Positions 44,201 to 52,812 of a stretch of 64,000 nucleotides of DNA are shown here, piece by piece. Under the pieces are notes generated by a model, which searched no databases, was not told the origin of the DNA, and was given only the letters and a program-made list of their open reading frames with translations. How positions within the stretch are numbered: position 1 is the stretch's first letter; each line of letters begins with the position of its first letter. The position numbers and the translations under genes are program-made. The DNA is from Hymenobacter jeongseonensis (GTDB lineage Bacteria > Bacteroidota > Bacteroidia > Cytophagales > Hymenobacteraceae), in contig NZ_JADQDQ010000003.1 of assembly GCF_015694725.1 (NCBI RefSeq), positions 310,001 through 374,000 on the forward strand, written 5' to 3'.

Positions 44201-44606
44201 CTCCGGTGAAAGTACCATTGCCACCTGTAGCGGCAGCAGTGAATTGAAACACCCGCGGCGCTGCAAGGCTGCCGTTGGTGCTGCGGGCGGCAGTGGTTAT
44301 GCTAGTGAATACTGTTTCCCCGGGCTTGAAATCGTATGCGGGGTCAAATGACAAGGTGGTGCCGCTCAAAGTGGTACTACCGGAGTTGCCAGTGCGTTTG
44401 CCACCACGTTGATTGCTGAAAACGTGCATAGCCGCCTCTGAACCGACCGTTAGGGCCTCACTGAACGTGGCCGCAACGTTGCTAGTGCGTGGGGCAGCCT
44501 TTTGGTTAGCAACCGGTGAGACGTTGATAACGATGGGTTGGGCAGAGAGGGCTACTGGTAGCAGCAGCCCAAACCCCAAACTGGAAAAGCGTATAGAAAA
44601 CTTCAT
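41220..44606 (-). CDS. FG-GAP/VCBS beta-propeller protein with T9SS sorting domain
   Basis: Large secreted protein of about 1,128 residues. It has a signal peptide (FGLLLPVALSAQ), an Ig-like domain (VNVSPVANQKAA, then PVANQKAAPRTSNVAATFSE), and seven repeats around the Ca-binding pattern DxDGDGDxDL (TADIDGDGDLDLL, LSDLDGDGDLDIV, TADLDGDGDQDLL, TADVDNDGDVDLL, TADIDGDRDLDLL, AADIDGDADMDIL, MADIDNDGDLDLL), which fits a seven-bladed propeller. A long Thr/Ala-rich region follows, and the C-terminal type A sorting domain VLLYPNPTRSSFTISLP ends in KRVVIQ. It is exported by the T9SS and attached or released at the surface; likely an adhesin or binding protein. A gap of one extra base keeps the promoter-like CAAAGAGTA upstream from being exact. 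Confidence 0.85.
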   Translation of the reverse strand: MKFSIRFSSLGFGLLLPVALSAQPIVINVSPVANQKAAPRTSNVAATFSEALTVGSEAAMHVFSNQRGGKRTGNSGSTTLSGTTLSFDPAYDFKPGETVFTSITTAARSTNGSLAAPRVFQFTAAATGGNGTFTGGTEVPVGNKPYIVLTADIDGDGDLDLLTPNFTGNSVSIRLNNGTGVFSGTVDTPVGDQPRGLALSDLDGDGDLDIVTANYNDDKASIRFNNGSGVFSGNTELTVGSRPQSVMTADLDGDGDQDLLISNGASSTVSIYINDGNGNFTSNPDVAVGNFPFSLTTADVDNDGDVDLLTGSYQSTTVSVRLNDGNAIFSGTTNLAAGSQPRGVTTADIDGDRDLDLLVVNAFSNSLNIFLNNGSGGFTLNATLAVGNFPGGVTAADIDGDADMDILVPNIVSNTVSVKVNNGSGVFSSGADVQVGSQPYRVAMADIDNDGDLDLLSANFDDNTVSVRFNDVSTLTDLVVSTPENVSGTYRNVTITGPTTGGAGTATLTGTLNVVGTLTVQNGGTLLTGCQPLIGAGNFVLAAGGTLGICDPAGIALTGNTGSVRLTGTRSFSNDASYIYNGTSAQITGGALPSQVRNLTTTNAENVSLTEAVTVVQTLIVASSGDLLLNGHTLTLTSDATGTALVVNSSTGVVQGRTALMERYIDQSKNQGTGYRHYSAPVAGSTIADLATTGFVPVVNSKYNTSATPGQVKPFPTVFAYEQNRVATTTSNYPAFDKGWVSPALTSDRLEVGRGYTVNIAASEKADFVGSLNNGSLTVPLARNAGPTAAASGWALVGNPYPAPLDWRLVTAADRNNLDGAMYVYESRSQYDGNYRSYTNGIGDGNPLIASSQGFFVRVSAGQTTGSLTFRNEQRVTTYSSQASFLRTNADARPLVELRLQGATGPADALFVYAEAGATAGLDRNYDAVKLGNPSGLNLAAIIGNDTNLAINGLPAFSGTMSIPLSINAPAAGRYTLNAAQLLNLSATQGVFLFDAQTGLSINLRTQPSYTFNLTAAQASQKLTTRFVLRFGPAANPLATTGAKQGFEVLLYPNPTRSSFTISLPAITPATDVQATLFNNLGQRVGNHIAVNKTGASTLVDVSSLAQGVYTLQIKIGTTSTTKRVVIQ

Positions 44607-44702
44607 TAGCAAAGAGTAGATGATTGAATCGATTGAAGACGGAAAATGAAAAATTAAAATGAGTAATTTAATCAAAGCTAACTGATAAGAAGATATAAAT
44701 AC

Positions 44703-45776
44703 TCACCGGTTAGCTATAACGTCTGCGCGCCTGCGAGCGAGGCTCATAAAAAAAACCTCAAAATAGTGATAAGATAGATAGCTGATTGCTACTGAGGCAA
44801 CACTGGCTAAAAGAGGGGCAATTAAAACTGGATAAGTAAAACCTAACTTAGCGAGCAGTGAAAAAAAAGCTTTGGCAAAAGCATAAACGATTGGATGAAG
44901 CAGGTAAAGAGAATAGCTGATTTGGCCTAGGAGTGCCAGAGGCTTATCAAGCAAATTCACTGCTTGTGCTGTTCGAAAAAAACCACAGCAGATTAAAAAG
45001 CAGCTTCCGGTAAATATTAGCCTATTGAGACCCGTCACTAATTCAGTCGTGCTCGGGCCAATTGGGATAAATAGTAGAACCGCTAATCCTAGGACGCCCA
45101 TCGAAAGGCTAGTTGCGGCTTTTAGGGATGCAGGATTGATAAATCTTCCAATTAGGCAGCCACCCAAAAAAAAAGTAAACTGGTTTAACGGATTAGTGTA
45201 TAAATGCCACTGGCTGGACAGAGAAGCAACGGGTGTTATCTTATAAAAAGCAAAGTATATAAATAGTAAAGCAGTGGATAAGGCAATGATGAATAAGCCT
45301 GTCCGACTTTTGTTAAAGGAGTAAATTAATAAAGGGAAGACAAGGTAAAATGTTAGTTCATTGCCGATTGACCAAGCTCCTGTCGCATAATAGGTGTTCC
45401 ATTTAACTAGTCCAAACAGTCCCGTCAAGTTGAGAAATAAATCCAATACATCTGGAATTCGCTTTGAGAGGATAATAGATAGGAATGTTACTAACCATAA
45501 AAGAGGGAATATTCTAAAAAACCTTTTTATGTAAAATCTAGTTAAGCTTCCCGGTTCCAGCGCTAGTTTTGAAGCATACATATAAGTGAGTGCCTGACCG
45601 CTGAGAACATAGAAAATGGCGACTCCATAAATGCCTATCCGGCCCAAAAACGAGCTTGCTGCTTGTTCACCATAAGTCCAAGAGGAATAATGGTAAATCA
45701 TTATTCCAACCGCAGTTAAACCGCGTAGGTAGTCCAAGCCATGAAGTCTTTGCTTTTCTCCGGATTGTAGAGGCAT
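44703..45776 (-). CDS. Acyltransferase 3 family membrane protein
   Basis: The 357-residue protein has ten or so membrane segments and the N-terminal HGLDYLRGLTAVGIMIYHYSSW block with the catalytic His. The family O-acetylates sugars on surface polysaccharides. AT-rich composition differs sharply from neighbours: 45241-45300 has only 17 of 60 bases G or C. ATG 45776 gives MPLQSGEK and a proper start; 45791 is also in frame. Confidence 0.85.
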   Translation of the reverse strand: MPLQSGEKQRLHGLDYLRGLTAVGIMIYHYSSWTYGEQAASSFLGRIGIYGVAIFYVLSGQALTYMYASKLALEPGSLTRFYIKRFFRIFPLLWLVTFLSIILSKRIPDVLDLFLNLTGLFGLVKWNTYYATGAWSIGNELTFYLVFPLLIYSFNKSRTGLFIIALSTALLFIYFAFYKITPVASLSSQWHLYTNPLNQFTFFLGGCLIGRFINPASLKAATSLSMGVLGLAVLLFIPIGPSTTELVTGLNRLIFTGSCFLICCGFFRTAQAVNLLDKPLALLGQISYSLYLLHPIVYAFAKAFFSLLAKLGFTYPVLIAPLLASVASVAISYLSYHYFEVFFMSLARRRADVIANR

Positions 45777-45794
45777 GGTTGTTATACTCACTCT

Positions 45795-46835
45795 CTACTT
45801 GGCACTGTTTTGCCATACTGCTTGAAAATAACCTCCCGTCTGCGACACCCGACGATGCGCATCGTAGGCATCTTCTTCACATACCAACGAATAGCTCTGG
45901 CCAAGCATTCTACTGTAATCGGCAAACAGGATGGGTTTCACTACACCAGATTCAGCGGAACTCTCCTTGCCGTTTCTGGCCTGCATCAAGTATGCCCAAG
46001 TAAAATTGCCTTTGATGTAACTTAGATAGTTTGCTACAATCTCCGGTTCCATCTCGCCAAAGCTGGCGGCATTCCAAAATATATCGAACTTAAAATTTGC
46101 CAAAAGCGGAAATTGCCAGTTACCAAATAAATGGATTTTCCCTTTCTCTAAATTATGCAGGTCCGTTCGCTCAAGACCCTTTTCAGAGCCAACCACAGCA
46201 TTTTCACCTAATACATTCGTTAGATACTTTTCACAGAGGTACAATTGTGCGGGTAGGTCGAAGCACAAAATTGTCAGGTCAGGATATATTTTTTTGAGTA
46301 ACTCAACTTGGAAACCCGAGCCTGAACCTAATTCAATTATTGTTTCATCGCCTCTGAGTTTAAAAAATTTGTGAGCAAAGCTATAGCGCACATAGAAGCT
46401 CAGAAATTTCATGGTGTATTTCTTTCCATGAACAGAGAATAAGTCTTGTGGCTTCCCAAAATCACTGGCTTCGAGCTTGTTAATAGGGTAAGCATCTGCT
46501 AGCTGGCCTTGGCTATCGGCATATTTATAAGCCATTTCCCTGATATCAGACAGACGTAAAGAGTAAGGCAATGAAGCTCGGTTATCAATAAAGAGTTTTC
46601 GGACAAGTTGCCTAATAAACTTGACGTAAAAAGGCATCCTGGGATGATAGTAATATACTAGGTCGTTAAAACCGAATGTTGTAAAAATCGGGTACTTGCC
46701 ACTTCGGAGTTCGCTCAAATCAGCTCCTTTGACTTCCTCTACAATTTTATCTTCATAAGCTTTCCAATACCTTCCTGCGTGGAATATTTCTGGCGCGTTA
46801 CGATAGGCGGCATTGAGTTTGTCGAGATGATTCAT
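45795..46835 (-). CDS. Putative sugar O-methyltransferase
   Basis: The 346-residue protein resembles the putative sugar O-methyltransferase family found in polysaccharide loci. Motif I is IIELGSGSGFQVELLKKIYP, followed by ILCFDLPAQLYLCEKYL and FDIFWNAASFGEMEPEIVANYLSYI. It shares the low GC of the acyltransferase next to it, 18 bases away, and the two look like one acquired unit. A TACATTTG -7 box lies 71 bases upstream. Confidence 0.75.
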   Translation of the reverse strand: MNHLDKLNAAYRNAPEIFHAGRYWKAYEDKIVEEVKGADLSELRSGKYPIFTTFGFNDLVYYYHPRMPFYVKFIRQLVRKLFIDNRASLPYSLRLSDIREMAYKYADSQGQLADAYPINKLEASDFGKPQDLFSVHGKKYTMKFLSFYVRYSFAHKFFKLRGDETIIELGSGSGFQVELLKKIYPDLTILCFDLPAQLYLCEKYLTNVLGENAVVGSEKGLERTDLHNLEKGKIHLFGNWQFPLLANFKFDIFWNAASFGEMEPEIVANYLSYIKGNFTWAYLMQARNGKESSAESGVVKPILFADYSRMLGQSYSLVCEEDAYDAHRRVSQTGGYFQAVWQNSAK

Positions 46836-46905
46836 TAGGTTAATTAGGGTAGTATTCGTGTGTTTTGTCAGCGTGTTGAATTTCTCTAGTACGATTCAGG
46901 TGCCA

Positions 46906-46913
46906 CAAATGTA
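46906..46913 (-). promoter_or_regulatory. -7 promoter element (TACATTTG)
   Basis: On the minus strand this reads TACATTTG, an exact TAnnTTTG match upstream of the sugar O-methyltransferase and acyltransferase pair. Confidence 0.45.
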
Positions 46914-46990
46914 GGTTTGTCGTATTTTGGAGCACATTTGAGATTCAAAATGCAGATTGAAAATTGCATTTGAATGATTTTTTTGCAATT

Positions 46991-48298
46991 TCAGAGTATA
47001 ATCTTAGTAAGCCGTTCCGTTAGCTCCACGCGTGAGTAGCGTTTGTGGCTAATCGCCGGTAAGTCCAAGTTGGGATTGATGCGCCATTGGGCAAACAGGC
47101 CTTCCAGCGTCTCGAGCATCAGCGCGAAATCATCGTAGGGCAGGGCGTGGCCGGCGGCGCACTCCTGCAGCAGGTTATCGGCGTCCGACCCGGCAGGGCC
47201 CACGCACAGAATGGGCTTATTCGCGGCCAGGTATTCAAATACTTTGCCTGGCAATATTCCAAAGTTGCGCGGCACATCGGGAATGGCCATGAGCAGGGCC
47301 GACGCACTCAACAGGTGCTTGACCGATTCGTCGTGCGGGACAAAGGGCAAAAACTCCGTTACCTCGAATAGTCCGGCGTGCTCAATCTGGCGGCGCAGTT
47401 CGGCTGAGACCTGGCCCACGAAACGCAGGCGCAGCGGCACATCGGGGTGGCGGGCCGCGCAAGTAGCGGCAGCTTTCAGCAAGTGGCCGATGTGGTAGAG
47501 CTCCGTGATGGTGCCCGTGTGCGTAATGCGCAGGCAGTCAGTAGGCGGCGCGGACGGTTCTTGAAAATCCGACTCGTCGTAGCCATTGGGCAGGACGTGG
47601 AATTTGGCCGTGGGCAATGCGGGGAGCTTGGCAAGAAACAGCCGCTTGGTTTCCGGCGAGGTCACCAGCACGGCATCGGCCTGCGTGAGGACTTGTCGCT
47701 CGTAGCGGGCATCCAGCCAGGCGGCCAGCGGGGTGTGGTGCAGGTCTTTGTAGTAATAAATATCCGTCCAGGGGTCGCGCATATCGGCCAGCCAGCGCAG
47801 CCCGAACCGTTTCTTCAACTCCAGGCCGATGAGCTGGGTGGAGTGCGGGGGCGACGATGTGAGCACGGCGTCGAATGACTCGCCGGCAGCCAGCAGTTTT
47901 TCGACGGCGGCCAGCGCGTGGCGGTTCCAGCCCCGGCGCGGGTCCGGGATAAACAGGTTGCCACGCACAAAGCGCATAGCCTTTTGCATGAGCCCGGGCT
48001 TGCCTTCGTTGGCAAAGCCGCCGTAGGGCACGGCCCGACCGGTCAGCTTTTTGTAGCTCTCAAAAGGCTCGGAAGTACCGGTATGGATGACGCGCACGCC
48101 GGTGGGCACCTCGGCCAGCAGGCTCTCATCGCGCACGGGGTAGGTGGCCTCGGCCGGGTCCACGGTTATCACGGTGGGCTCCACGCCGAAACGGCCCAGG
48201 TGCTTTACAAACTTCAGGCAACGCTGCACGCCGGCTCCGCCCGAAGGCGGCCAGTAGTAGGTGATGACGAGCAAACGGAGCGGGCGGGGGGAGGGCAC
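46991..48298 (-). CDS. Glycosyltransferase family 4
   Basis: The 435 residues form a GT-B enzyme: N-terminal RLLVITYYWPPSGGAGVQR, SPPHSTQLIGLELKKRF, LADMRDPWTDIYYYKDL, and the donor-binding half with LPNGYDESDF, HTGTITELYHIGHLL, FVGQVSAELRRQIEHAG and VFEYLAANKPILCVGP. It transfers a sugar in surface-glycan assembly. GC returns to normal here. TACCTTCG at 48325-48332 on the minus strand is a one-mismatch -7 box. Confidence 0.87.
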   Translation of the reverse strand: MPSPRPLRLLVITYYWPPSGGAGVQRCLKFVKHLGRFGVEPTVITVDPAEATYPVRDESLLAEVPTGVRVIHTGTSEPFESYKKLTGRAVPYGGFANEGKPGLMQKAMRFVRGNLFIPDPRRGWNRHALAAVEKLLAAGESFDAVLTSSPPHSTQLIGLELKKRFGLRWLADMRDPWTDIYYYKDLHHTPLAAWLDARYERQVLTQADAVLVTSPETKRLFLAKLPALPTAKFHVLPNGYDESDFQEPSAPPTDCLRITHTGTITELYHIGHLLKAAATCAARHPDVPLRLRFVGQVSAELRRQIEHAGLFEVTEFLPFVPHDESVKHLLSASALLMAIPDVPRNFGILPGKVFEYLAANKPILCVGPAGSDADNLLQECAAGHALPYDDFALMLETLEGLFAQWRINPNLDLPAISHKRYSRVELTERLTKIIL

Positions 48299-48363
48299 GT
48301 AAGCAGTGGATAACTAACGGGGCGCGAAGGTACGTGGTTTGCCGGTTTTCGGGCATTTATGGT

Positions 48364-48371
48364 TACTTTTG
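48364..48371 (+). promoter_or_regulatory. Promoter of ffh (TTTG and TACTTTTG)
   Basis: TTTG at 48338-48341 and TACTTTTG at 48364-48371 are separated by 22 bases, close to the Bacteroidota -33/-7 arrangement. They lie 84 bases upstream of the ffh ATG. This is the best promoter pair in the window. Confidence 0.6.
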
Positions 48372-48454
48372 GGGTTCAGTAACCGCCTGATTCCCGGCAG
48401 CTCGTCCGGCGCCACATCAGCCTCCTCCGTTAACTCTGCTCAACTCAGCGATTC

Positions 48455-49819
48455 ATGTTCGATAATCTCTCCACCAAGCTCGACCGGGCCATCAAAACCC
48501 TCAAAGGCCAGGGCAGTATCTCGGAAATCAACGTCGCGGCCACCATTAAGGAAATCCGCCGTGCGCTGGTCGATGCCGACGTTAACTACAAGGTTGCCAA
48601 GGATGTAACCGACAAGATTAAGGACGCGGCAATGGGCCGTGACGTGCTCACGGCCGTGTCGCCGGGCCAGCTCATGGTCAAAATCGTCTACGACGAACTG
48701 ACCGAGCTCATGGGCGGCGAGAAGAAGGACATCACCATCAAGGGCGACCCGGCCGTTATCCTGCTCTCGGGCCTGCAGGGTTCGGGCAAAACCACGTTTG
48801 CCGGCAAGCTGGCCAGCTACGTGAAGAAGCAAAACCGAACCGTGCTGCTGGTAGCCTGCGACGTGTACCGCCCCGCGGCCATCGACCAGCTCAAGGTGCT
48901 CGGCGAGCAAATCGGCGTGGAGGTGTACTCGGAAGTCGAGAACAAAAACCCCGTTGAAATCTCGCGCAACGCCATTGAGTACGCGAAAAAGAACAACAAA
49001 AAGGTGGTCATCATCGACACCGCCGGCCGCTTGGCCGTGGACGAGCAGATGATGCGCGAGATTGAAGCCGTGAAAGCGGCCATCAACCCGAGCGAGACGC
49101 TGTTTGTGGTGGACTCCATGACCGGCCAGGACGCCGTGAATACCGCTAAAACGTTTAATCAGCGCCTGAATTTTGACGGCGTGGTGCTCACCAAGCTCGA
49201 CGGCGACTCGCGGGGCGGTGCGGCTCTCTCGATTCGCGCGGTGGTAGAGAAGCCCATCAAGTTCATCTCGACGGGCGAGAAGATGGACGCGCTGGACCTG
49301 TTTTACCCCGACCGCATGGCCCAGCGCATTTTGGGCATGGGCGACGTGATTTCGCTGGTGGAGCGGGCGCAGATGCAGTTCGACAAGGACGAAGCCAAGC
49401 GCATCAACGCCAAAATCCGGAAAAACCAGTTCAACTTTGACGACTTCCTCTCGCAGCTGGAGCAAATCAAGAAGATGGGCAACATCAAGGACTTGATGGG
49501 CATGATTCCGGGCATGAGCAAGGCCATGAAGGATGTGGAAATCGACGACGACGCCTTCAAGCCTGTTGAGGCCATCATCAAGAGCATGACCAAGCAGGAG
49601 CGGGCCAACCCCGACATCCTCAACGGCTCGCGCAAGCGCCGCCTAGCCAAGGGCTCCGGCACCGATATTCAGCAGGTAAACGCGCTGATGAAGCAGTTCG
49701 ACGACATGCGCAAAATGATGCGCACAATGAACAAAATGAGCCAGACCAAAGGCGGCATGGCCCAGATGCAGAAGATGATGGGCGGCATGAAAGGCGGCCC
49801 CGGCGGCATGATGCGCTAA
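48455..49819 (+). CDS. ffh: Signal recognition particle protein
   Basis: GTPase that binds signal sequences of nascent membrane proteins and hands them to FtsY. The 454 residues have an N-domain, a G-domain with GLQGSGKTTFAGKLA, DTAGRLAVD and TKLDGDSRGGAAL, and a Met-rich M-domain (GMIPGMSKAMKDVE, then MMRTMNKMSQTKGGMAQMQKMM) that binds the signal peptide and 4.5S RNA. No candidate 4.5S RNA gene was recognised nearby. Confidence 0.97.
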   Translation: MFDNLSTKLDRAIKTLKGQGSISEINVAATIKEIRRALVDADVNYKVAKDVTDKIKDAAMGRDVLTAVSPGQLMVKIVYDELTELMGGEKKDITIKGDPAVILLSGLQGSGKTTFAGKLASYVKKQNRTVLLVACDVYRPAAIDQLKVLGEQIGVEVYSEVENKNPVEISRNAIEYAKKNNKKVVIIDTAGRLAVDEQMMREIEAVKAAINPSETLFVVDSMTGQDAVNTAKTFNQRLNFDGVVLTKLDGDSRGGAALSIRAVVEKPIKFISTGEKMDALDLFYPDRMAQRILGMGDVISLVERAQMQFDKDEAKRINAKIRKNQFNFDDFLSQLEQIKKMGNIKDLMGMIPGMSKAMKDVEIDDDAFKPVEAIIKSMTKQERANPDILNGSRKRRLAKGSGTDIQQVNALMKQFDDMRKMMRTMNKMSQTKGGMAQMQKMMGGMKGGPGGMMR

Positions 49820-49870
49820 GCAACGCGGCGCGGCGCGGGGGCGTAAAGCAGGGTCGTAGCTGTTTGCGCC

Positions 49871-50578
49871 ATGGATATTTCTCCGCCCGCCCGGCTTTCT
49901 ACTCCGCTGCTTTTTCGGCTGGGAGTGCCGGCGCGCTTGCTGCGCGTGGGGCTGGCGATGGTAATCGGCACGTTTTGCTATTGGGTAGCTCCGTCCGACT
50001 TTGAGCTCGTTACCACTTTGCTGCTGGCCTGGGATGGTTTTCTGGTGGGCATTTTGATGCTTACGTGGGCAACCATTCTGCAGGCCAGCACCGCCGATAT
50101 CGAGCGGGTGGCCCGCGTGCTGCACCCCAACCGCACCTGGGGGCTGCTTTTACTGGTTACGTTCGTTGGGGTGGCCATCAGCCTGCTGGCCGTGATGCTG
50201 ATGCTGCGCCGCTTGTTCACGATGCCGCTGGAAGAACGGCTGGAACATATACTGGTATCGGTGGTAGCCATCGTGGGAACCTGGCTGATGCTGCACACGC
50301 TGTTTGCGCTCCACTACGCCCATACTTACTTCAAGCCCTTGCCCGGTGTGGAACCCGAGCGCCGGCAAGGCGGCCTGAATTTTGTGGGCGCCGCTCCGGC
50401 GTTGTATTGGGATTTTGTGTACTTCGCCTTTGTCGTGGGCACAACCGCACAAACCGCCGATGTTGGGGTTACTTCGCTGCGCATGCGCCAGCTGGTGCTG
50501 TTTCATGGCATCATGGCCTTTGGCTTCAATACCGCCATCCTGGCGTTGAGCATCAATATCTTGGCGGGCGTGCTCTGA
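49871..50578 (+). CDS. DUF1345 membrane protein
   Basis: The 235-residue protein has six predicted membrane segments and the DUF1345 blocks LLLAWDGFLVGILMLTW, LHTLFALHYAHTYF and VYFAFVVGTTAQTADVGVTS. The function of the family is unknown. It follows ffh by about 50 bases and may be co-transcribed. Confidence 0.82.
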   Translation: MDISPPARLSTPLLFRLGVPARLLRVGLAMVIGTFCYWVAPSDFELVTTLLLAWDGFLVGILMLTWATILQASTADIERVARVLHPNRTWGLLLLVTFVGVAISLLAVMLMLRRLFTMPLEERLEHILVSVVAIVGTWLMLHTLFALHYAHTYFKPLPGVEPERRQGGLNFVGAAPALYWDFVYFAFVVGTTAQTADVGVTSLRMRQLVLFHGIMAFGFNTAILALSINILAGVL

Positions 50579-50928
50579 AATTAGCAAAGCCGTTTTTCTG
50601 TACTCGTCCCGAAATACTGGATGGCGCGTAGCCTTGTGGCTGGGCGCTTTTTTGTGCCCGTAGGCTCGTGCGTTAAGGCCCAAATAGTGGTTGGCTCAAG
50701 TCGCTGTAAGCTCCGCGGGGAAGCAAAATGCTCACGGAATTATGTCACCTAAATCCGCTTTCTGCGTAGTTCCTTCTTGTGGATTTTTGCAAATAGTGTA
50801 TTGCTAATGAGGTGTTTATAATTTAAGAATCACTGTTTATAAACAAAAAAACTTCTCTAAATAGAAAGGTGATAGTGCCCAGAAAACCCCTATTTCAATG
50901 ATTATTTTATCCATTTATCTCAAGTGTT
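50579..50928. other. Intergenic region, AT-rich in its right half
   Basis: No gene is supported here. The left part has a weak hairpin (GGGCGC with GTGCCC and a T6 loop, near 50641-50658) that may end the DUF1345 transcript. The right half is AT-rich with a 10-base palindrome GTTTATAAAC at 50835-50844 and a related GTTTATAA upstream. It presumably holds the promoter of the CHRD gene, but no exact -7 box was found. Confidence 0.5.
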
Positions 50929-52812
50929 ATGTTAAAAAAACTACTTCGCGGCCTGGCAGCAAGTGTGCTGCTGGCCGCCCCCGTGGTTGCTTCGGCTGAC
51001 CACCTGCGCCCCCAATTGCTGCTGACGGCGCGCCTGAACGGCAGCCATGAAACGCCGTCCGTAACTACTCCCGCCCAAGGAGTGGCTGGCTTCACGCTTA
51101 ATGCTACGCGCGATACGCTCTTTGTGCAGGCGGCTTTTGCCAACTTGAGCGGCGCCATCGTGGGCGTCCACGTGCACGAAGGGGCGGTGGGCGTGGCCGG
51201 GCCCATTGTTACCAGCCTGGTGCCGCTGTTGCGCGGCAACCGCTTGTCGGGCTACCTGACTGGGGCCGACATTTCATCGGATAAGTTGGCCAAGTACCTG
51301 CGCGGCGACTACTACCTCAACGTGCACACCGCTGCCAATCCCAACGGGGAAATTCGGGGGCAGCTCTTGGTCGAAACCGACCAAGAGTTTTCGGGCACCC
51401 TGAACGGAACTCAAGAAGTGCCGCAAGTGCCCACCGCCGGCACCGGCCTGGGGGTGTTTACCCTCAACCAAAACCAGAAGAAGATGAAATTCCGGGTGGT
51501 GGTGGCCGGGCTGAGCAGCGCTATCACGGGGGCACACTTTCACCGGGGCGCTGTGGGCGTGAGCGGCCCGATAGTGGTCGACCTCGTGCCCTTTGTCTCG
51601 GGCAATGTGATTGAAGGCGAAATTGTGCCCACCGCCGACTTTCTCACCTCCCTGAATCAGCAGGAGATTTATATTAACGTGCACACCAGCACCTACCCCA
51701 ACGGCGAAATCCGGGCGCAGGTGTTGCCCGTTAGTCGCAACCTGGTTTTCGACGCTCGCCTCGATGGAGCCCAATTGGTCCCCGCCGTCACCACGGCCGC
51801 CAAAGCCGTGGCCGTGGGCCGGCTAGGCGCCGCCCTGGACAGCATCACTGTGTTGGTAGCCCACACCAGCCTGAGCAGCGCCCCGCTTGCCCTCAACTTT
51901 CACAACGCCGAACTAGGGCAAGCCAATACCACCGCCAACCTGTTGGGCTCGGTGCCCATCACCAGCGGCAATACTGTGGGCAACGTCACCACTTTCCAAC
52001 TGGCGGGCCCCAACCTGCCAGATGCTTTCGTGAACCTGCTCTTGCGCGGCAGTCTGAACGTGGTGCTCAGCACGGCGGGTAGCGCCACCGGAGAAATCCG
52101 CGGGCAGGTGTACCGGCTGGCCCGCGAAGGCTACACCTCGTCTTTCAACGGGGCCCAGGAACGGCCCACGCCCACGGCCAGTTCGGGGTATGGAGTGGGG
52201 GTGGTGAGCATCGACCGCGACCAAACCAACGCTCACTTCATGGCCGTGTGGGACGGGCTAACCGGGCCGGCGGCCATGGGCCATTTCCACACCGGGTTGC
52301 GCACGGAGGCAGGGCCCGTGGCGTTCACGCTCACGCCGTTTTTCGACAACGCAGCGGCACCAGCGGCTGCCTATGGCTACTGGGAAGCCGAAAACACAGC
52401 CGAGCCGTTCACGTTGCGCCGCTCCCTTCAGTTCCGGCGCGACAGCATGTACATTAATCTGCACACGGCTGCAGTTCCGGGCGGCGAAATTCGCGGGCAG
52501 GTTATCCGCGGAGCGCGCAATCTGCAACAGATTCTGGCCGCCCAACCCGCCGCTGTGGTAGCCGGCTCCTTGCGAACGGCCCCCAACCCCTTCACCTCGG
52601 CCCTCACTTTGTCCTTCGACGCCCGCGTGGCCGGCACCGGCCGCTTGCAATTCGCCGACGTGCTGGGCCGTTCCGTAACAACCCAGACTGTCGTCGTGCG
52701 GCCCGGTATCAATGTCCTGCCGTTGGCCCTGCTCCACGCCGCGCCCGGCTTCTATCTGCTAACGCTGGACGTGGGCAACACCCGGTTGATAACTCGCGTT
52801 GCGAAGGAGTAA
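50929..52812 (+). CDS. CHRD-domain protein with T9SS sorting domain
   Basis: The 627-residue secreted protein has a signal peptide (LRGLAASVLLAAPVVASA) and four CHRD-type repeats, each starting with a strand such as LTARLNGSHETPSV, FSGTLNGTQEVPQV, FDARLDGAQLVPAV or SFNGAQERPTPT and carrying HVHEGAVG/HFHRGAVG and NPNGEIRGQ/YPNGEIRAQ ends. The third repeat is less conserved. CHRD domains were first seen in chordin and occur in secreted bacterial proteins of unknown role. The C-terminal TAPNPFTSALTLSFDA and GFYLLTLDVGN are a type A sorting domain for T9SS export. Confidence 0.87.
   Translation: MLKKLLRGLAASVLLAAPVVASADHLRPQLLLTARLNGSHETPSVTTPAQGVAGFTLNATRDTLFVQAAFANLSGAIVGVHVHEGAVGVAGPIVTSLVPLLRGNRLSGYLTGADISSDKLAKYLRGDYYLNVHTAANPNGEIRGQLLVETDQEFSGTLNGTQEVPQVPTAGTGLGVFTLNQNQKKMKFRVVVAGLSSAITGAHFHRGAVGVSGPIVVDLVPFVSGNVIEGEIVPTADFLTSLNQQEIYINVHTSTYPNGEIRAQVLPVSRNLVFDARLDGAQLVPAVTTAAKAVAVGRLGAALDSITVLVAHTSLSSAPLALNFHNAELGQANTTANLLGSVPITSGNTVGNVTTFQLAGPNLPDAFVNLLLRGSLNVVLSTAGSATGEIRGQVYRLAREGYTSSFNGAQERPTPTASSGYGVGVVSIDRDQTNAHFMAVWDGLTGPAAMGHFHTGLRTEAGPVAFTLTPFFDNAAAPAAAYGYWEAENTAEPFTLRRSLQFRRDSMYINLHTAAVPGGEIRGQVIRGARNLQQILAAQPAAVVAGSLRTAPNPFTSALTLSFDARVAGTGRLQFADVLGRSVTTQTVVVRPGINVLPLALLHAAPGFYLLTLDVGNTRLITRVAKE

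Noticed and set aside
48299..48454. A 4.5S RNA gene beside ffh
   Set aside because: No SRP RNA helix with the GGAA-type tetraloop could be found in this gap.
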